Positions 8,800 through 16,983 of a stretch of DNA of 64,000 bases are shown here, piece after piece. Where the stretch lies: contig CAJMMT010000006.1 of the NCBI GenBank assembly GCA_905214715.1, forward strand, positions 79,490 through 143,489, read 5' to 3'. The DNA comes from an uncultured bacterium. Lineage in GTDB: Bacteria; Bacteroidota; Bacteroidia; Bacteroidales; Muribaculaceae. Both the position numbers and the translations under genes were made by a program. Under the pieces are notes generated by a model, which saw nothing but the letters and a program-made list of their open reading frames with translations, was not told where the DNA came from and did not search any database. Each line of letters begins with the position of its first letter. Position 1 is the first letter of the stretch.

Positions 8800-9321
8800 T
8801 TATTCCTGAGGACCGTACCACTTGGAGTACATAAGATAGTTGCGCGCTATCTTCTGGTTCATCTCCTTCGCCTTTTCGGGTTCTACCATCTTGACGAATT
8901 TGGCGGGACAACCTGCCCAAAGCTCATGAGGACCGATCTTGGTACGGCTGAGCACGACGGCACCTGCCGCTACTATAGACCCCTCACCGACTTCCACATC
9001 GTCCATAACCACACTTCCCATGCCGAGCAGCGCATAGTCTCTGATTTTGGCTCCATGAACAACTACATTGTGTCCTATCGACACGTCGTTCCCTATCTCG
9101 ATTGTAGATTTCTGATACAACGTATGAAGCACGCTTCCATCTTGAATATTAACACGGTCTCCAATTGTGATGGAATTTACGTCGCCGCGCAAAACAGTCG
9201 AAAACCAGATGCTGCAGTCCCGACCTATTGTCACGTCTCCCACCACAACGGCGTTGGCCGCAAGAAATGTACCTTCTCCTATACGGGGCACGAAACCCCT
9301 TACTTCCTGTATGATTGCCAT
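8800..9321 (-). CDS. Gamma-class carbonic anhydrase family protein
   Basis: This 173-residue left-handed beta-helix protein consists mainly of hexapeptide repeats. Three histidines in VLHT, GHNVV and VHG match the zinc ligands of gamma-carbonic anhydrases (the YrdA/CaiE-like branch). Many members of this branch have no shown anhydrase activity, so the reaction (CO2 hydration) is an inference. It follows the aminopeptidase gene by 49 bp on the same strand. Confidence 0.88.
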   Translation of the reverse strand: MAIIQEVRGFVPRIGEGTFLAANAVVVGDVTIGRDCSIWFSTVLRGDVNSITIGDRVNIQDGSVLHTLYQKSTIEIGNDVSIGHNVVVHGAKIRDYALLGMGSVVMDDVEVGEGSIVAAGAVVLSRTKIGPHELWAGCPAKFVKMVEPEKAKEMNQKIARNYLMYSKWYGPQE

Positions 9322-9370
9322 AATTTTCGTTTTTATCTATAGGCGACCGCCATATGTATGATATGCGGCC

Positions 9371-11167
9371 TTATCTTGAAAGCGGACGCGTTTTCTCCTT
9401 GAGCCATGCCACTTCATCGGGCTTCAACAACGGCGACAGACGGTCATAGACCATAGCATGATAACCGTTGATCCAATCAAGTTCGGAATCGCTCATAATC
9501 GATGTCTCGAACAGATTCAGATCGAAGGGGAACAACGTCATCACTTCGAATTTCAGGAACTGACCGAACTCGGTCTCTTTCCATTTTTCTGTCACTATCA
9601 GATTCTCGCAGCGTATGCCATATCTGCCTTCCAGATACAGACCTGGTTCGTTACTCGTTATCATTCCGGGTTCGAACGGTGTCGGATTTTCATTCAAGCG
9701 GATGTTCTGAGGACCTTCATGGCAGTTGATAAAGAAGCCGACACCATGTCCGGTACCATGATAGTACGCCTTTCCTTCGTTCCACAGGAACTGACGCGCC
9801 AAAGCGTCGAGCTGTGAACCTCGCGTGCCTGCCGGATACTTGGCCGTGGCAAGAGCTATATGCCCCTTCATGACAAGAGTGAAGTCATGCTTCTGTTCGG
9901 CTGTCGGTGTACCCAAAGCTATGGTGCGCGTAATGTCGGTAGTGCCATATACATATTGGCCGCCGGAATCTACAAGCAACAATCCTTCGCCTACTATAGG
10001 CACGTCGGTCTCTTCGGTGGCCTCATAGTGCACTATGGCCCCATGCGCGTTCCAACCGAGAATCGGGGCGAAACTTTCGTCGACGCAGCTTGGGTCGGAC
10101 AGACGCAATGCCCGCAGACGCTTGCCGAGTTCCACCTCTGTGAGTTTTCCTTCCGGATACTCCTTCTCAACCATCATGAAGAAACGTGTCAGCGCGACTC
10201 CATCCTTCTCCATCGCGATTGCCAGATTAGACAACATGGTATCGTTCTTTATGCTCTTCAGACGGGCTACCCCGGCGCCGCCGAATACCACTGAGCATGC
10301 CACATGATCGTAAAGACCGCGCGATGTCTTTACAGGGTCCATCAGCAAACGGGTCTCTTTGGGCAACCTTCCTACATAGTTCAACACATCATCGTATGGC
10401 CGCACCTCTATATGATACTTAGCGAGATGATCCTCTACTTCGGGAGTAAGCTTCTCGGAATCTACGAAAAGCACTCTATTCGTTTCCGATAGGAAAAGAT
10501 AAGACACGAATATGGGAGAGAACGCTATATCGCCGGCTGTCCTCAGGTTCGTGGCCCATGCGATATCGTCGAGGGCGGAGAGAACAACTGCATTTGCAAG
10601 TTCTCCCTTGACCTCTTTCATTATGCGGCATATTTTTGAATCCACACTTTCTCCTACAATCTTTTCATCATGGACGAAAAGTTTGTTTTTCGGACGCTCC
10701 GGACGGTCCGGGTATATGTAGTCGAACTGAGGGAAGTTTGTATTCAGTTTTACACCGTTATCTCCAAGTTCCTGTTCAAGACGCTGTGCCAATGATATCG
10801 AGAATGTCATCCCGTCTATTCCTACGGTCTGTCCTTTCGCCGTATGCTCCACCAGCCAGTCCACAAGGTCTACCGCCTCCGGACCATCCTCTTTCATCAT
10901 CTTGAATCCGGTACCTTTAAGCTGTTCTGTGGCCTGAATAAAGTAGCGGGAATCTGTCCAGCACAAAGCTTCATCGCGGAGCACCACAGCCGTTCCATTG
11001 GTGCCGTTGCCACTTTCAAATCCGGTAAGCCACTCGCGGCCACGCCAATGCATGGGAGGAAGTTCACTTTGGTGAGGGTCCGTTCCCGTTATCACACAGG
11101 CATCTATCCCGTGTTTTTTCATAGCATCCCGCAACGATGCGAGATATTGAAGGTTTTTCTTTTCCAT
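9371..11167 (-). CDS. Xaa-Pro aminopeptidase, M24B family
   Basis: A 598-residue long-form aminopeptidase P that removes N-terminal residues preceding proline. It has two creatinase-like N-terminal domains and a C-terminal pita-bread domain with the metal ligands visible: Asp in LLVDSGGQY, Asp in TTDITRTIALG, His in GTGHGVGF, Glu in TSNEPGLY and Glu in IRCENLIV. An ATG at 11224 would add 19 residues with no family counterpart; MEKKNLQYLASLRDAM at 11167 is the expected start. A promoter lies 108-137 bp upstream. Confidence 0.93.
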   Translation of the reverse strand: MEKKNLQYLASLRDAMKKHGIDACVITGTDPHQSELPPMHWRGREWLTGFESGNGTNGTAVVLRDEALCWTDSRYFIQATEQLKGTGFKMMKEDGPEAVDLVDWLVEHTAKGQTVGIDGMTFSISLAQRLEQELGDNGVKLNTNFPQFDYIYPDRPERPKNKLFVHDEKIVGESVDSKICRIMKEVKGELANAVVLSALDDIAWATNLRTAGDIAFSPIFVSYLFLSETNRVLFVDSEKLTPEVEDHLAKYHIEVRPYDDVLNYVGRLPKETRLLMDPVKTSRGLYDHVACSVVFGGAGVARLKSIKNDTMLSNLAIAMEKDGVALTRFFMMVEKEYPEGKLTEVELGKRLRALRLSDPSCVDESFAPILGWNAHGAIVHYEATEETDVPIVGEGLLLVDSGGQYVYGTTDITRTIALGTPTAEQKHDFTLVMKGHIALATAKYPAGTRGSQLDALARQFLWNEGKAYYHGTGHGVGFFINCHEGPQNIRLNENPTPFEPGMITSNEPGLYLEGRYGIRCENLIVTEKWKETEFGQFLKFEVMTLFPFDLNLFETSIMSDSELDWINGYHAMVYDRLSPLLKPDEVAWLKEKTRPLSR

Positions 11168-11274
11168 AGAATTTAGGTTTTCTAAGCTTCCAGTCTTTAT
11201 ATCCTCGGGACATTTGGCAAGCAAGTCGAAGCTGTCGCCATGATCCGATTCAAAGCGTGGGGCAATTTCTTTTT

Positions 11275-11304
11275 CAAATATACAAAATCACATCCATATT
11301 ACAA
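11275..11304 (-). promoter_or_regulatory. Promoter of the M24 aminopeptidase gene
   Basis: On the minus strand TTG (11304-11302), 19 bp, then TATATTTG (11282-11275), matching the -33/-7 arrangement of Bacteroidetes. The leader would be about 100 nt. Confidence 0.6.
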
Positions 11305-11642
11305 TCCCACAATCGTTATTTCTATGGCCGTTTCAATATTTCAGATACAACGGACGACTCTTAGATGCATTTTTAGCCCTCTTAGTAATCATTTTTGACC
11401 TTTAGAAATATGCCATTTATACGCAATCCTTTTCTTTTACACGCATGGCAATCTCTTTAAGCCTTGATAATCTTGCAATGTTATCAAATGTAATGTAATT
11501 TAGCATTGCAATTCGGCGGAATCCTCTCTTCTGATAATACGCCAACGTTTATTAAAACAAAAAAAATTGCATGACGGTTGCGTTTTATCGCAACCAATAA
11601 CCGATGAAAGCAAGTCATAACAATAGCTTTAAGTAATAGTGA
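11305..11642. other. AT-rich intergenic stretch without a gene
   Basis: No credible coding region on either strand. It holds an 8-bp inverted repeat (TTGCAATG at 11473-11480, CATTGCAA at 11504-11511) and a 7-bp hairpin (GGTTGCG at 11576-11582, CGCAACC at 11589-11595). On the minus strand that hairpin is followed, after a nine-base gap, by a run of Ts. No function can be assigned. Confidence 0.5.
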
Positions 11643-11759
11643 TATAAATTTTGTAAGTTAGTGGTTGAGTATAAGAAGGCTCAAGCTTGTGAAAGTTAAG
11701 GCCTCTCTTTACAATCATAATGCAGACTCGGGTTGTGAAACCGGAGTCTGTGTTTTTTT
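11643..11759 (+). ncRNA. Possible small RNA ending at an intrinsic terminator
   Basis: A near-consensus -7 box (AAATTTTG, 11646-11653, one mismatch) is followed about 70 bp later by a strong terminator, with no gene between. This predicts a transcript of about 100 nt from near 11660. An internal CAAGCTTG palindrome and AGGC/GCCT pairing could fold the 5' part. It does not match tmRNA, SRP RNA or any family I recognise. It could instead be a terminated leader. Confidence 0.25.
11723..11759 (+). terminator. Rho-independent terminator upstream of cls
   Basis: CAGACTC (11723-11729) pairs with GAGTCTG (11744-11750), with an inner GGTT/AACC extension, followed by TGTTTTTTT. No coding gene lies before it on this strand. 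Confidence 0.8.
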
Positions 11760-11771
11760 ATACCCTACAGG

Positions 11772-11802
11772 TTGCGCGATACAATGAATTTTACTAATTT
11801 TC
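11772..11802 (+). promoter_or_regulatory. Probable promoter of cls
   Basis: TTG (11772-11774), a 20-bp spacer and TAATTTTC (11795-11802), one mismatch from TAnnTTTG. Transcription would start near 11809, just ahead of the leader hairpin. Confidence 0.45.
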
Positions 11803-11811
11803 AGTTTCAAA

Positions 11812-11855
11812 CCGGATGAGTAGACTACACGCAGTCTCCATCCGGACGAGTCTAC
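11812..11855 (+). promoter_or_regulatory. cls leader hairpin with two alternative pairings
   Basis: CCGGATG (11812-11818) pairs with CATCCGG (11839-11845) enclosing AGACT/AGTCT (11822-11826/11833-11837). Alternatively GTAGACT (11820-11826) pairs perfectly with AGTCTAC (11849-11855). The two folds exclude each other. Confidence 0.45.
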
Positions 11856-11871
11856 CCAAAGTCTGACAATT

Positions 11872-13293
11872 ATGAGTTTGTGGCTCTTTATCATTGGTAT
11901 CGCGGTATATCTTGCCATTATAGCTACATGCATCGGCGTAGTACTTTCGGAAAACCGAAACCCTATTCGTGCCCTCGCCTGGATTATCGCCCTCCTGTTC
12001 CTTCCGGGAATAGGGTTGATATTCTATTTGTTTTTCGGACGCGGTCTGAAAGGGATGACCATGATTTCACGGCGTAACAAACGCAAACTGATGCATTATT
12101 CACGCCAACGAGGTAATCGGACGCAGGTAAATATAGGCAATTCCTCATACAAGCAGCTGATACGACTCGCCCACAATCTTTGCAATTCGCCGCTTACGCT
12201 TAACAACAACGTAAAAATCTATACAGACGGCGTGTCGAAATTCAACGACCTGCGCGAGGACCTACGCAATGCACGTAAGTCAATACTATTGCAATACTAT
12301 ATTTTTCTTGACGACAGACTCGGCACGGAAATAGCCGAGATTCTTATATCCAAAGCCCACCAAGGCCTACAGGTATGCGTTATGTATGACCATGTAGGAT
12401 CATTTTCAGCCTCCAACAGTTTTTTCCGCCGTATGATGGACGCAGGGGTGAAGGTACATCCTTTTTTCAGAGTCACTTTTCCGCAACTTGCAAACCGCAT
12501 AAACTGGCGTAACCATCGTAAAATAGTGATAATCGACGACTATATAGGATATATAGGAGGAATGAATATAGCCGACAGATATGTGGAGGGCACAGAGAAG
12601 GGCACCGCGTGGCGCGACACCCACTTCCGGATCACAGGCGACATAGTGCAGTCTCTTTTCTACTCATTCGCCATAGATTGGAACTTTCTCAAGCCTCAGC
12701 TTGAAGACGGGTATCAGTACTCGCCTCACCCGTCGGATCCATCGGACGTAGGCATGCAATTGGTAACCTCAGGGCCGACCGATTCTTGGCACACCATCTC
12801 GCTATGTTTCCTCAAAGCCATCTCCACGGCGCAGAAGCGCATATACATACAAACGCCTTACTTTCTACCTACAGACGCTCTTATGCGAGCTCTCGAAACT
12901 GCCGCATTATCTCGCATTGATGTAAGGATAATGATTCCGAAAAACAGCGATTCCCGGATGCTGAAATATGCTTCATTCTCATATATTACGCAATGTCTGA
13001 GAGCCGGCATCAAAGTATATCTTTATGAGCCGGGGATGTTGCATGCAAAAATGATGGTGATAGACGACCAGTTTGTTACGGCGGGCTCGACAAACTTCGA
13101 TTTCAGAAGTTTTGAAAACAACTTCGAGTGCAACCTTATGATATATGACGAACATATAAATAGCGAGATGCGCGAAATATTCTTTTCCGATCTGAAAGAA
13201 TGCACCAGAGTGAATCCTACACAATGGTATCACAGACCGCTCGGGCAACGGGCTCTCGAATCGATACTGCGGCTTGTAAGCCCTATTCTATGA
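11872..13293 (+). CDS. cls: Cardiolipin synthase (phospholipase D family)
   Basis: The 473-residue membrane enzyme condenses two phosphatidylglycerols to cardiolipin and glycerol. Two N-terminal membrane segments (about 2-24 and 35-56) precede two PLD domains, each with an HKD motif: HRKIVIIDD at His215 and HAKMMVIDD at His391. Length and layout match ClsA-type enzymes. It stands alone between a terminator and the convergent rplQ, with its own promoter and a structured leader. Confidence 0.93.
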   Translation: MSLWLFIIGIAVYLAIIATCIGVVLSENRNPIRALAWIIALLFLPGIGLIFYLFFGRGLKGMTMISRRNKRKLMHYSRQRGNRTQVNIGNSSYKQLIRLAHNLCNSPLTLNNNVKIYTDGVSKFNDLREDLRNARKSILLQYYIFLDDRLGTEIAEILISKAHQGLQVCVMYDHVGSFSASNSFFRRMMDAGVKVHPFFRVTFPQLANRINWRNHRKIVIIDDYIGYIGGMNIADRYVEGTEKGTAWRDTHFRITGDIVQSLFYSFAIDWNFLKPQLEDGYQYSPHPSDPSDVGMQLVTSGPTDSWHTISLCFLKAISTAQKRIYIQTPYFLPTDALMRALETAALSRIDVRIMIPKNSDSRMLKYASFSYITQCLRAGIKVYLYEPGMLHAKMMVIDDQFVTAGSTNFDFRSFENNFECNLMIYDEHINSEMREIFFSDLKECTRVNPTQWYHRPLGQRALESILRLVSPIL

Positions 13294-13364
13294 CCGACAT
13301 GGAATAAACAGAAATATTCCCGAGAATCGAAGAATAGAAAATAAAAAGACATAATAGAGGAAAT

Positions 13365-13403
13365 AAAAAACGGAGATACCCAATATGAGTATCTCCGTTT
13401 TTT
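13365..13403. terminator. Bidirectional terminator between cls and rplQ
   Basis: CGGAGATAC (13371-13379) pairs with GTATCTCCG (13389-13397). It is flanked by six As on the left and six Ts on the right, so it can end both cls and the ribosomal-protein transcript. It closes the supercluster 14 bp after the rplQ stop. Confidence 0.92.
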
Positions 13404-13417
13404 GGTGAGAGATATAT

Positions 13418-13897
13418 TTACTCTGCTTCCGGTGCTTCGGGAGCAGCGGTCTCTTCTGCTGCGACATTCTTCTTGCCACCGCGACGTGAACGACGGGTTT
13501 TGGCACTCTTCTTGGCTTCCTTTTCAGCGAGCATATTCTCGTTGAAGTCCACCAGCTCGATCATTGCCATTTCGGCATTGTCGCCAAGACGATGGCCGGT
13601 TTTGAGAATGCGGGTGTAACCGCCGGGACGGTCTGCAACCTTTTCGGCAACCACGCCGAAAAGTTCCTTGATAGCCTCTTTATTCTGCAGGTAAGAGAAG
13701 ACAAGACGGCGATTTGCCATATCGTCTTTCTTAGCACGGGTGATAAGAGGTTCGGCATAGACGCGGAGTGCCTTAGCCTTGGCCAGAGTCGTGAAGATGC
13801 GCTTGTGGAGCACCAGCGAGATGGTCAGGTTCTTGAGCAGAGCCTCGCGGTGACCTTTCTGACGACTCAGGTGGTTGAATTTCTTATTATGTCTCAT
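13418..13897 (-). CDS. rplQ: 50S ribosomal protein bL17
   Basis: A 159-residue bL17 of the large-subunit exit-tunnel side. Residues 1-115 are the normal family domain (MRHNKKFNHLSRQKGHR at the start). The last 40 residues form a tail that is first basic (KKSAKTRRSRRGGKK) and then acidic, about 40 residues longer than in E. coli; such tails are common in Bacteroidetes. It follows rpoA by 8 nt, the usual end of the alpha operon. Confidence 0.97.
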   Translation of the reverse strand: MRHNKKFNHLSRQKGHREALLKNLTISLVLHKRIFTTLAKAKALRVYAEPLITRAKKDDMANRRLVFSYLQNKEAIKELFGVVAEKVADRPGGYTRILKTGHRLGDNAEMAMIELVDFNENMLAEKEAKKSAKTRRSRRGGKKNVAAEETAAPEAPEAE

Positions 13898-13905
13898 CGT
13901 TGTGT

Positions 13906-14910
13906 TTAGTCTTTATCTAATTTATACTTTGAAATGTCCATGCCAAACGACAGGTTTAAGCTGGCCAGCAGCTCGTCGAGCTCCGTGAGAGACTTCTTAC
14001 CGAAGTTACGGAACTTAAGCAGGTCATTTTTGTTGAACACCACCAGCTCGCCGAGAGTCTCGACTTCAGCACTCTTAAGGCAATTCAGAGCACGAACGGA
14101 AAGATCCATGTCGACCAGCTTGCTCTTAAGCAGCTGACGCATGCGGAGCACTTCCTCATCGAATTCGTCGGCCGATTCCTCGGAAGGAGATTCAAGTGAG
14201 ATCTTCTCGTCGGAGAAGAGCATGAAGTGGTGAATCAGAATTTTGGCAGCCTCCTTCAGAGCCTCTTTCGGGAGGATGGACCCGTCGGTTGTCACTTCGA
14301 GCGTAAGCTTTTCGTAGTCGGTTTTCTGTTCCACGCGATAGTTCTCTACTGTATACTTCACATTCTTGATAGGAGTATATATGGAGTCGAGAGCTATCAC
14401 ATCGGCTGCGGCGTTCTCGGCGCGAAGCATCTCGCGATTCTCGTCGGCAGGAACCCAGCCGCGACCCTTATTGATGGTAAATTCCATAGTGAAACTTGCC
14501 GAAGGGTCAAGATTACAGATAACCAGGTCGGGATTCAGAACTTCGAAACCCGAAAGAGCTTTACCCAAGTCGCCGGCTTTGAACACATCTGTGCCCGACA
14601 CCACCACGCTACCGGTTTCGGTTTCGTGGTCCTCGGTCAGCTGCTTGAAGCGAACCTGCTTGAGGTTAAGGATGATGTTGGTAACATCCTCCTTTACTCC
14701 AGGTATGGTATCCAGTTCGTGGGCTACACCGTCGATACGTATCGAGCAGATGGCGAAACCGCCGATGCTCGACAGCAGTATGCGTCGCAGTGCATTGCCT
14801 ATGGTCTGGCCATAACCCGGTTCGAGAGGACGGAATTCGAATTTGCCGAACATCGAGTCCTCCTCCAGCATGATGACCTTTTCGGGCTTTTGAAATGCTA
14901 AAATAGACAT
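13906..14910 (-). CDS. rpoA: DNA-directed RNA polymerase subunit alpha
   Basis: A 334-residue alpha subunit, the assembly platform of RNA polymerase. The N-terminal dimerisation domain (about 1-235) contains FRPLEPGYGQTIGNALRRIL. The C-terminal domain (about 255-325) has the helix-hairpin-helix segment LKSAEVETLGELV and NFGKKSLTELDELL. An in-frame ATG at codon 14 is possible, but the longer N-terminus is common in this phylum. It sits 16 nt after rpsD. Confidence 0.98.
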   Translation of the reverse strand: MSILAFQKPEKVIMLEEDSMFGKFEFRPLEPGYGQTIGNALRRILLSSIGGFAICSIRIDGVAHELDTIPGVKEDVTNIILNLKQVRFKQLTEDHETETGSVVVSGTDVFKAGDLGKALSGFEVLNPDLVICNLDPSASFTMEFTINKGRGWVPADENREMLRAENAAADVIALDSIYTPIKNVKYTVENYRVEQKTDYEKLTLEVTTDGSILPKEALKEAAKILIHHFMLFSDEKISLESPSEESADEFDEEVLRMRQLLKSKLVDMDLSVRALNCLKSAEVETLGELVVFNKNDLLKFRNFGKKSLTELDELLASLNLSFGMDISKYKLDKD

Positions 14911-14926
14911 GGGCTTGAAGTGTTAA

Positions 14927-15532
14927 TTATTTAGAGTACAACTCAACGATCAACTGTTCCTTGATGGTCTCGGGAATGTCGGCACGCTGGGGAAGGTGCA
15001 GGAACTTACCTCCCTTGAGGCTTTCGTCCCATTCTATCCAGGGATACTTGCTGTGATTGAAACCAGCGAGGCAGTCGGCTATAACCTCCAGAGACTTTGA
15101 CTTTTCGCGAACACCCACTACATCGCCGGGCTTAACCTGGAACGAAGGAATGTTTACTACACCACCGTTGACTGTGATATGCTTGTGAAGCACGAGCTGA
15201 CGAGCTGCGGGGCGGCTCGGAGCCAGACCGAGACGGTAAACCACATTGTCGAGGCGGCTTTCCAGAAGTTGGAGAAGAACCTCACCGGTGATACCCTTGG
15301 TACGGGCTGCGCGATCAAAGAGATTGCGGAACTGACGTTCCAGAACTCCGTAGGTATATTTGGCTTTCTGCTTCTCTTTTAGCTGAACGCCATACTCCGA
15401 CACCTTGCGGCGACGGTTGATGCCATGCTGGCCCGGCGGGTAGTTCTTCTTGGAAAGAACTTTGTCTTCGCCATAGATGGCTTCGCCGAACTTACGGGCG
15501 ATTTTAGATTTGGGGCCTGTGTATCTTGCCAT
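14927..15532 (-). CDS. rpsD: 30S ribosomal protein uS4
   Basis: A 201-residue primary 16S rRNA-binding protein. The S4 RNA-binding motif spans about 90-155 (SRLDNVVYRLGLAPS and LVLHKHITVNG). The N-terminus lacks the Cys cluster of zinc-binding uS4, so it is the zinc-free form. It is preceded by a 238-bp spacer after rpsK, in contrast to the 8-16 bp spacings of its neighbours. uS4 is a known autoregulator in other bacteria, which makes the spacer a candidate regulatory leader. Confidence 0.97.
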   Translation of the reverse strand: MARYTGPKSKIARKFGEAIYGEDKVLSKKNYPPGQHGINRRRKVSEYGVQLKEKQKAKYTYGVLERQFRNLFDRAARTKGITGEVLLQLLESRLDNVVYRLGLAPSRPAARQLVLHKHITVNGGVVNIPSFQVKPGDVVGVREKSKSLEVIADCLAGFNHSKYPWIEWDESLKGGKFLHLPQRADIPETIKEQLIVELYSK

Positions 15533-15770
15533 TTTGTTTTCTTATTGATTTTGGTCTTGCCGTGGACTCCGGCGGCAGGCGCAGCCGCGGACGTCGAGAG
15601 AAAAGCTGCCAAACAAGTTGTTGACGTACCATTCGCCTCCAGCCGGCTTCCTACCCGGTACTTATTATGGATATCCCGCTATTGCAGGTAGCGTCTACAT
15701 CCTATAGATACCGGGGTCTGTATGACTTGACAAGACCCGGGTTCTTTTTTTCAGATGCTGTACTCGTGAA
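15533..15770 (-). promoter_or_regulatory. Structured spacer before rpsD, candidate r-protein leader
   Basis: The 238-nt spacer holds no gene. On the RNA (minus) strand a stem of about 7 bp with one bulge forms between 15734-15740 and 15711-15718. GTACC (15661-15657) can pair with GGTAC (15630-15626) around an AGCCGGCT palindrome, and a GC-rich stretch follows at 15570-15600. No terminator is oriented to stop rpsD transcription. Confidence 0.4.
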
Positions 15771-16160
15771 TCAGACTCTTCTTCTTTTCGGAGGACGACA
15801 TCCGTTGTGCGGAAGCGGAGTAACGTCTACAATCTCCACAACGTCGATGCCGGCGCCGTGAACGGTACGGATGGCGCTTTCGCGACCGTTGCCGGGACCC
15901 TTGACGTATGCTTTCACTTTGCGCAGACCCAGGTCATAAGCAACCTTTGCGCAATCCTGAGCTGCCATCTGAGCGGCATAGGGAGTGTTCTTCTTAGAAC
16001 CGCGGAAACCCATTTTACCGGCCGACGACCAGGATATAACCTGACCTTCACTGTTGGCCAGGCATACGATGATGTTGTTGAATGAAGAATGCACGTGAAG
16101 CTGACCCATAGCGTCAACCTTAACGTTTTTCTTCTTTGCTGCGACTGTCTTCTTAGCCAT
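15771..16160 (-). CDS. rpsK: 30S ribosomal protein uS11
   Basis: A 129-residue platform protein contacting the mRNA exit region. It has the conserved stretch GRESAIRTVHGAGIDVV and the signature C-terminus PHNGCRPPKRRRV. It follows rpsM by 8 nt. Confidence 0.98.
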   Translation of the reverse strand: MAKKTVAAKKKNVKVDAMGQLHVHSSFNNIIVCLANSEGQVISWSSAGKMGFRGSKKNTPYAAQMAAQDCAKVAYDLGLRKVKAYVKGPGNGRESAIRTVHGAGIDVVEIVDVTPLPHNGCRPPKRRRV

Positions 16161-16168
16161 ACTGTTTA

Positions 16169-16549
16169 TTATTTAGTAGCTTTCTTCTTGTTGGCAACGG
16201 TTTTCTTACGTCCCTTGCGGGTACGTGCGTTGTTCTTTGTGCTCTGACCGCGCAGGGGCAGACCGATACGATGACGGATGCCACGGTAGCAGCCTATATC
16301 CATCAGGCGCTTGATGTTCAGAGAGATTTCCGAACGAAGATCACCTTCAACCTTGTACTGGGTCTGAATAACCTCACGAACGGCTGCCGCCTGATCGTCG
16401 GTCCAATCCTGTACTTTGATGTCGCGGTTTACACCGGCTTTGTCGAGAATGGTCTTCGCGGCGCTACGGCCTATGCCGAAGATGTAGGTGAGGGCGATTT
16501 CGCCTCGTTTGTTTTGCGGCAAATCTACGCCGACAATTCTTACTGCCAT
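16169..16549 (-). CDS. rpsM: 30S ribosomal protein uS13
   Basis: A 126-residue head protein touching the P-site tRNA and the intersubunit bridge. It has the family signature RGIRHRIGLPLRGQ and a long basic C-terminal tail (NNARTRKGRKKTVANKKK). It lies 29 nt after rpmJ. Confidence 0.98.
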   Translation of the reverse strand: MAVRIVGVDLPQNKRGEIALTYIFGIGRSAAKTILDKAGVNRDIKVQDWTDDQAAAVREVIQTQYKVEGDLRSEISLNIKRLMDIGCYRGIRHRIGLPLRGQSTKNNARTRKGRKKTVANKKKATK

Positions 16550-16578
16550 ATTCTGTCTATAAGATTTTTACGCCGACG

Positions 16579-16695
16579 TTAGCCCTGGCGCATTTTAAGT
16601 TTCGGATTCTTTTTGTTTATCACATACAGCCTGCCTTTGCGGCGTACGATTTTGCTGTCTGCGGTGCGCTTCTTGATAGATGCTCTTACTTTCAT
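16579..16695 (-). CDS. rpmJ: 50S ribosomal protein bL36, cysteine-free
   Basis: A 38-residue protein read from the ATG at 16695, starting MKVRASIKKRTADSKIV and ending KNPKLKMRQG, with the length and ends of bL36. The zinc ligands of the classical form (two CxxC-like Cys pairs and a His) are absent; there is no Cys at all. It is the zinc-independent version. Its place between infA and rpsM is the standard one. Confidence 0.95.
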   Translation of the reverse strand: MKVRASIKKRTADSKIVRRKGRLYVINKKNPKLKMRQG

Positions 16696-16713
16696 ATCGA
16701 GTGTGTGTGCTTT

Positions 16714-16932
16714 TTATTTATACCTAAAGGATATCCGTCCTTTTGAGAGGTCGTAGGGAGACATCTCTACCTTGACCCTGTCGCCGGGAAGAATCTTTAT
16801 ATAGTGCATCCTCATCTTGCCTGAGATGTGGGCTGTGATAACATGGCCGTTTTCAAGCTCGACCTTAAACATAGCATTGCTCAAAGCCTCGAGAATTACA
16901 CCGTCTTGTTCTATAGCATCCTGCTTAGCCAT
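16714..16932 (-). CDS. infA: Translation initiation factor IF-1
   Basis: A 72-residue OB-fold protein that occupies the A site during initiation. It starts MAKQDAIEQDGVI and contains VELENGHVITAHISGKMR and the C-terminal DLSKGRISFRYK. It lies 51 nt after map and 18 nt before rpmJ. Confidence 0.98.
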   Translation of the reverse strand: MAKQDAIEQDGVILEALSNAMFKVELENGHVITAHISGKMRMHYIKILPGDRVKVEMSPYDLSKGRISFRYK

Positions 16933-16983
16933 TTCCTTAATCTGGATTTATTGATTTCGGGATTATGATTCAATTCTATTCTC

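Noticed and set aside
11305..11760. tmRNA, SRP RNA or 6S RNA in the gene-poor stretch
   Set aside because: No tag-peptide frame, SRP tetraloop consensus or long 6S-type hairpin with central bubble could be found.
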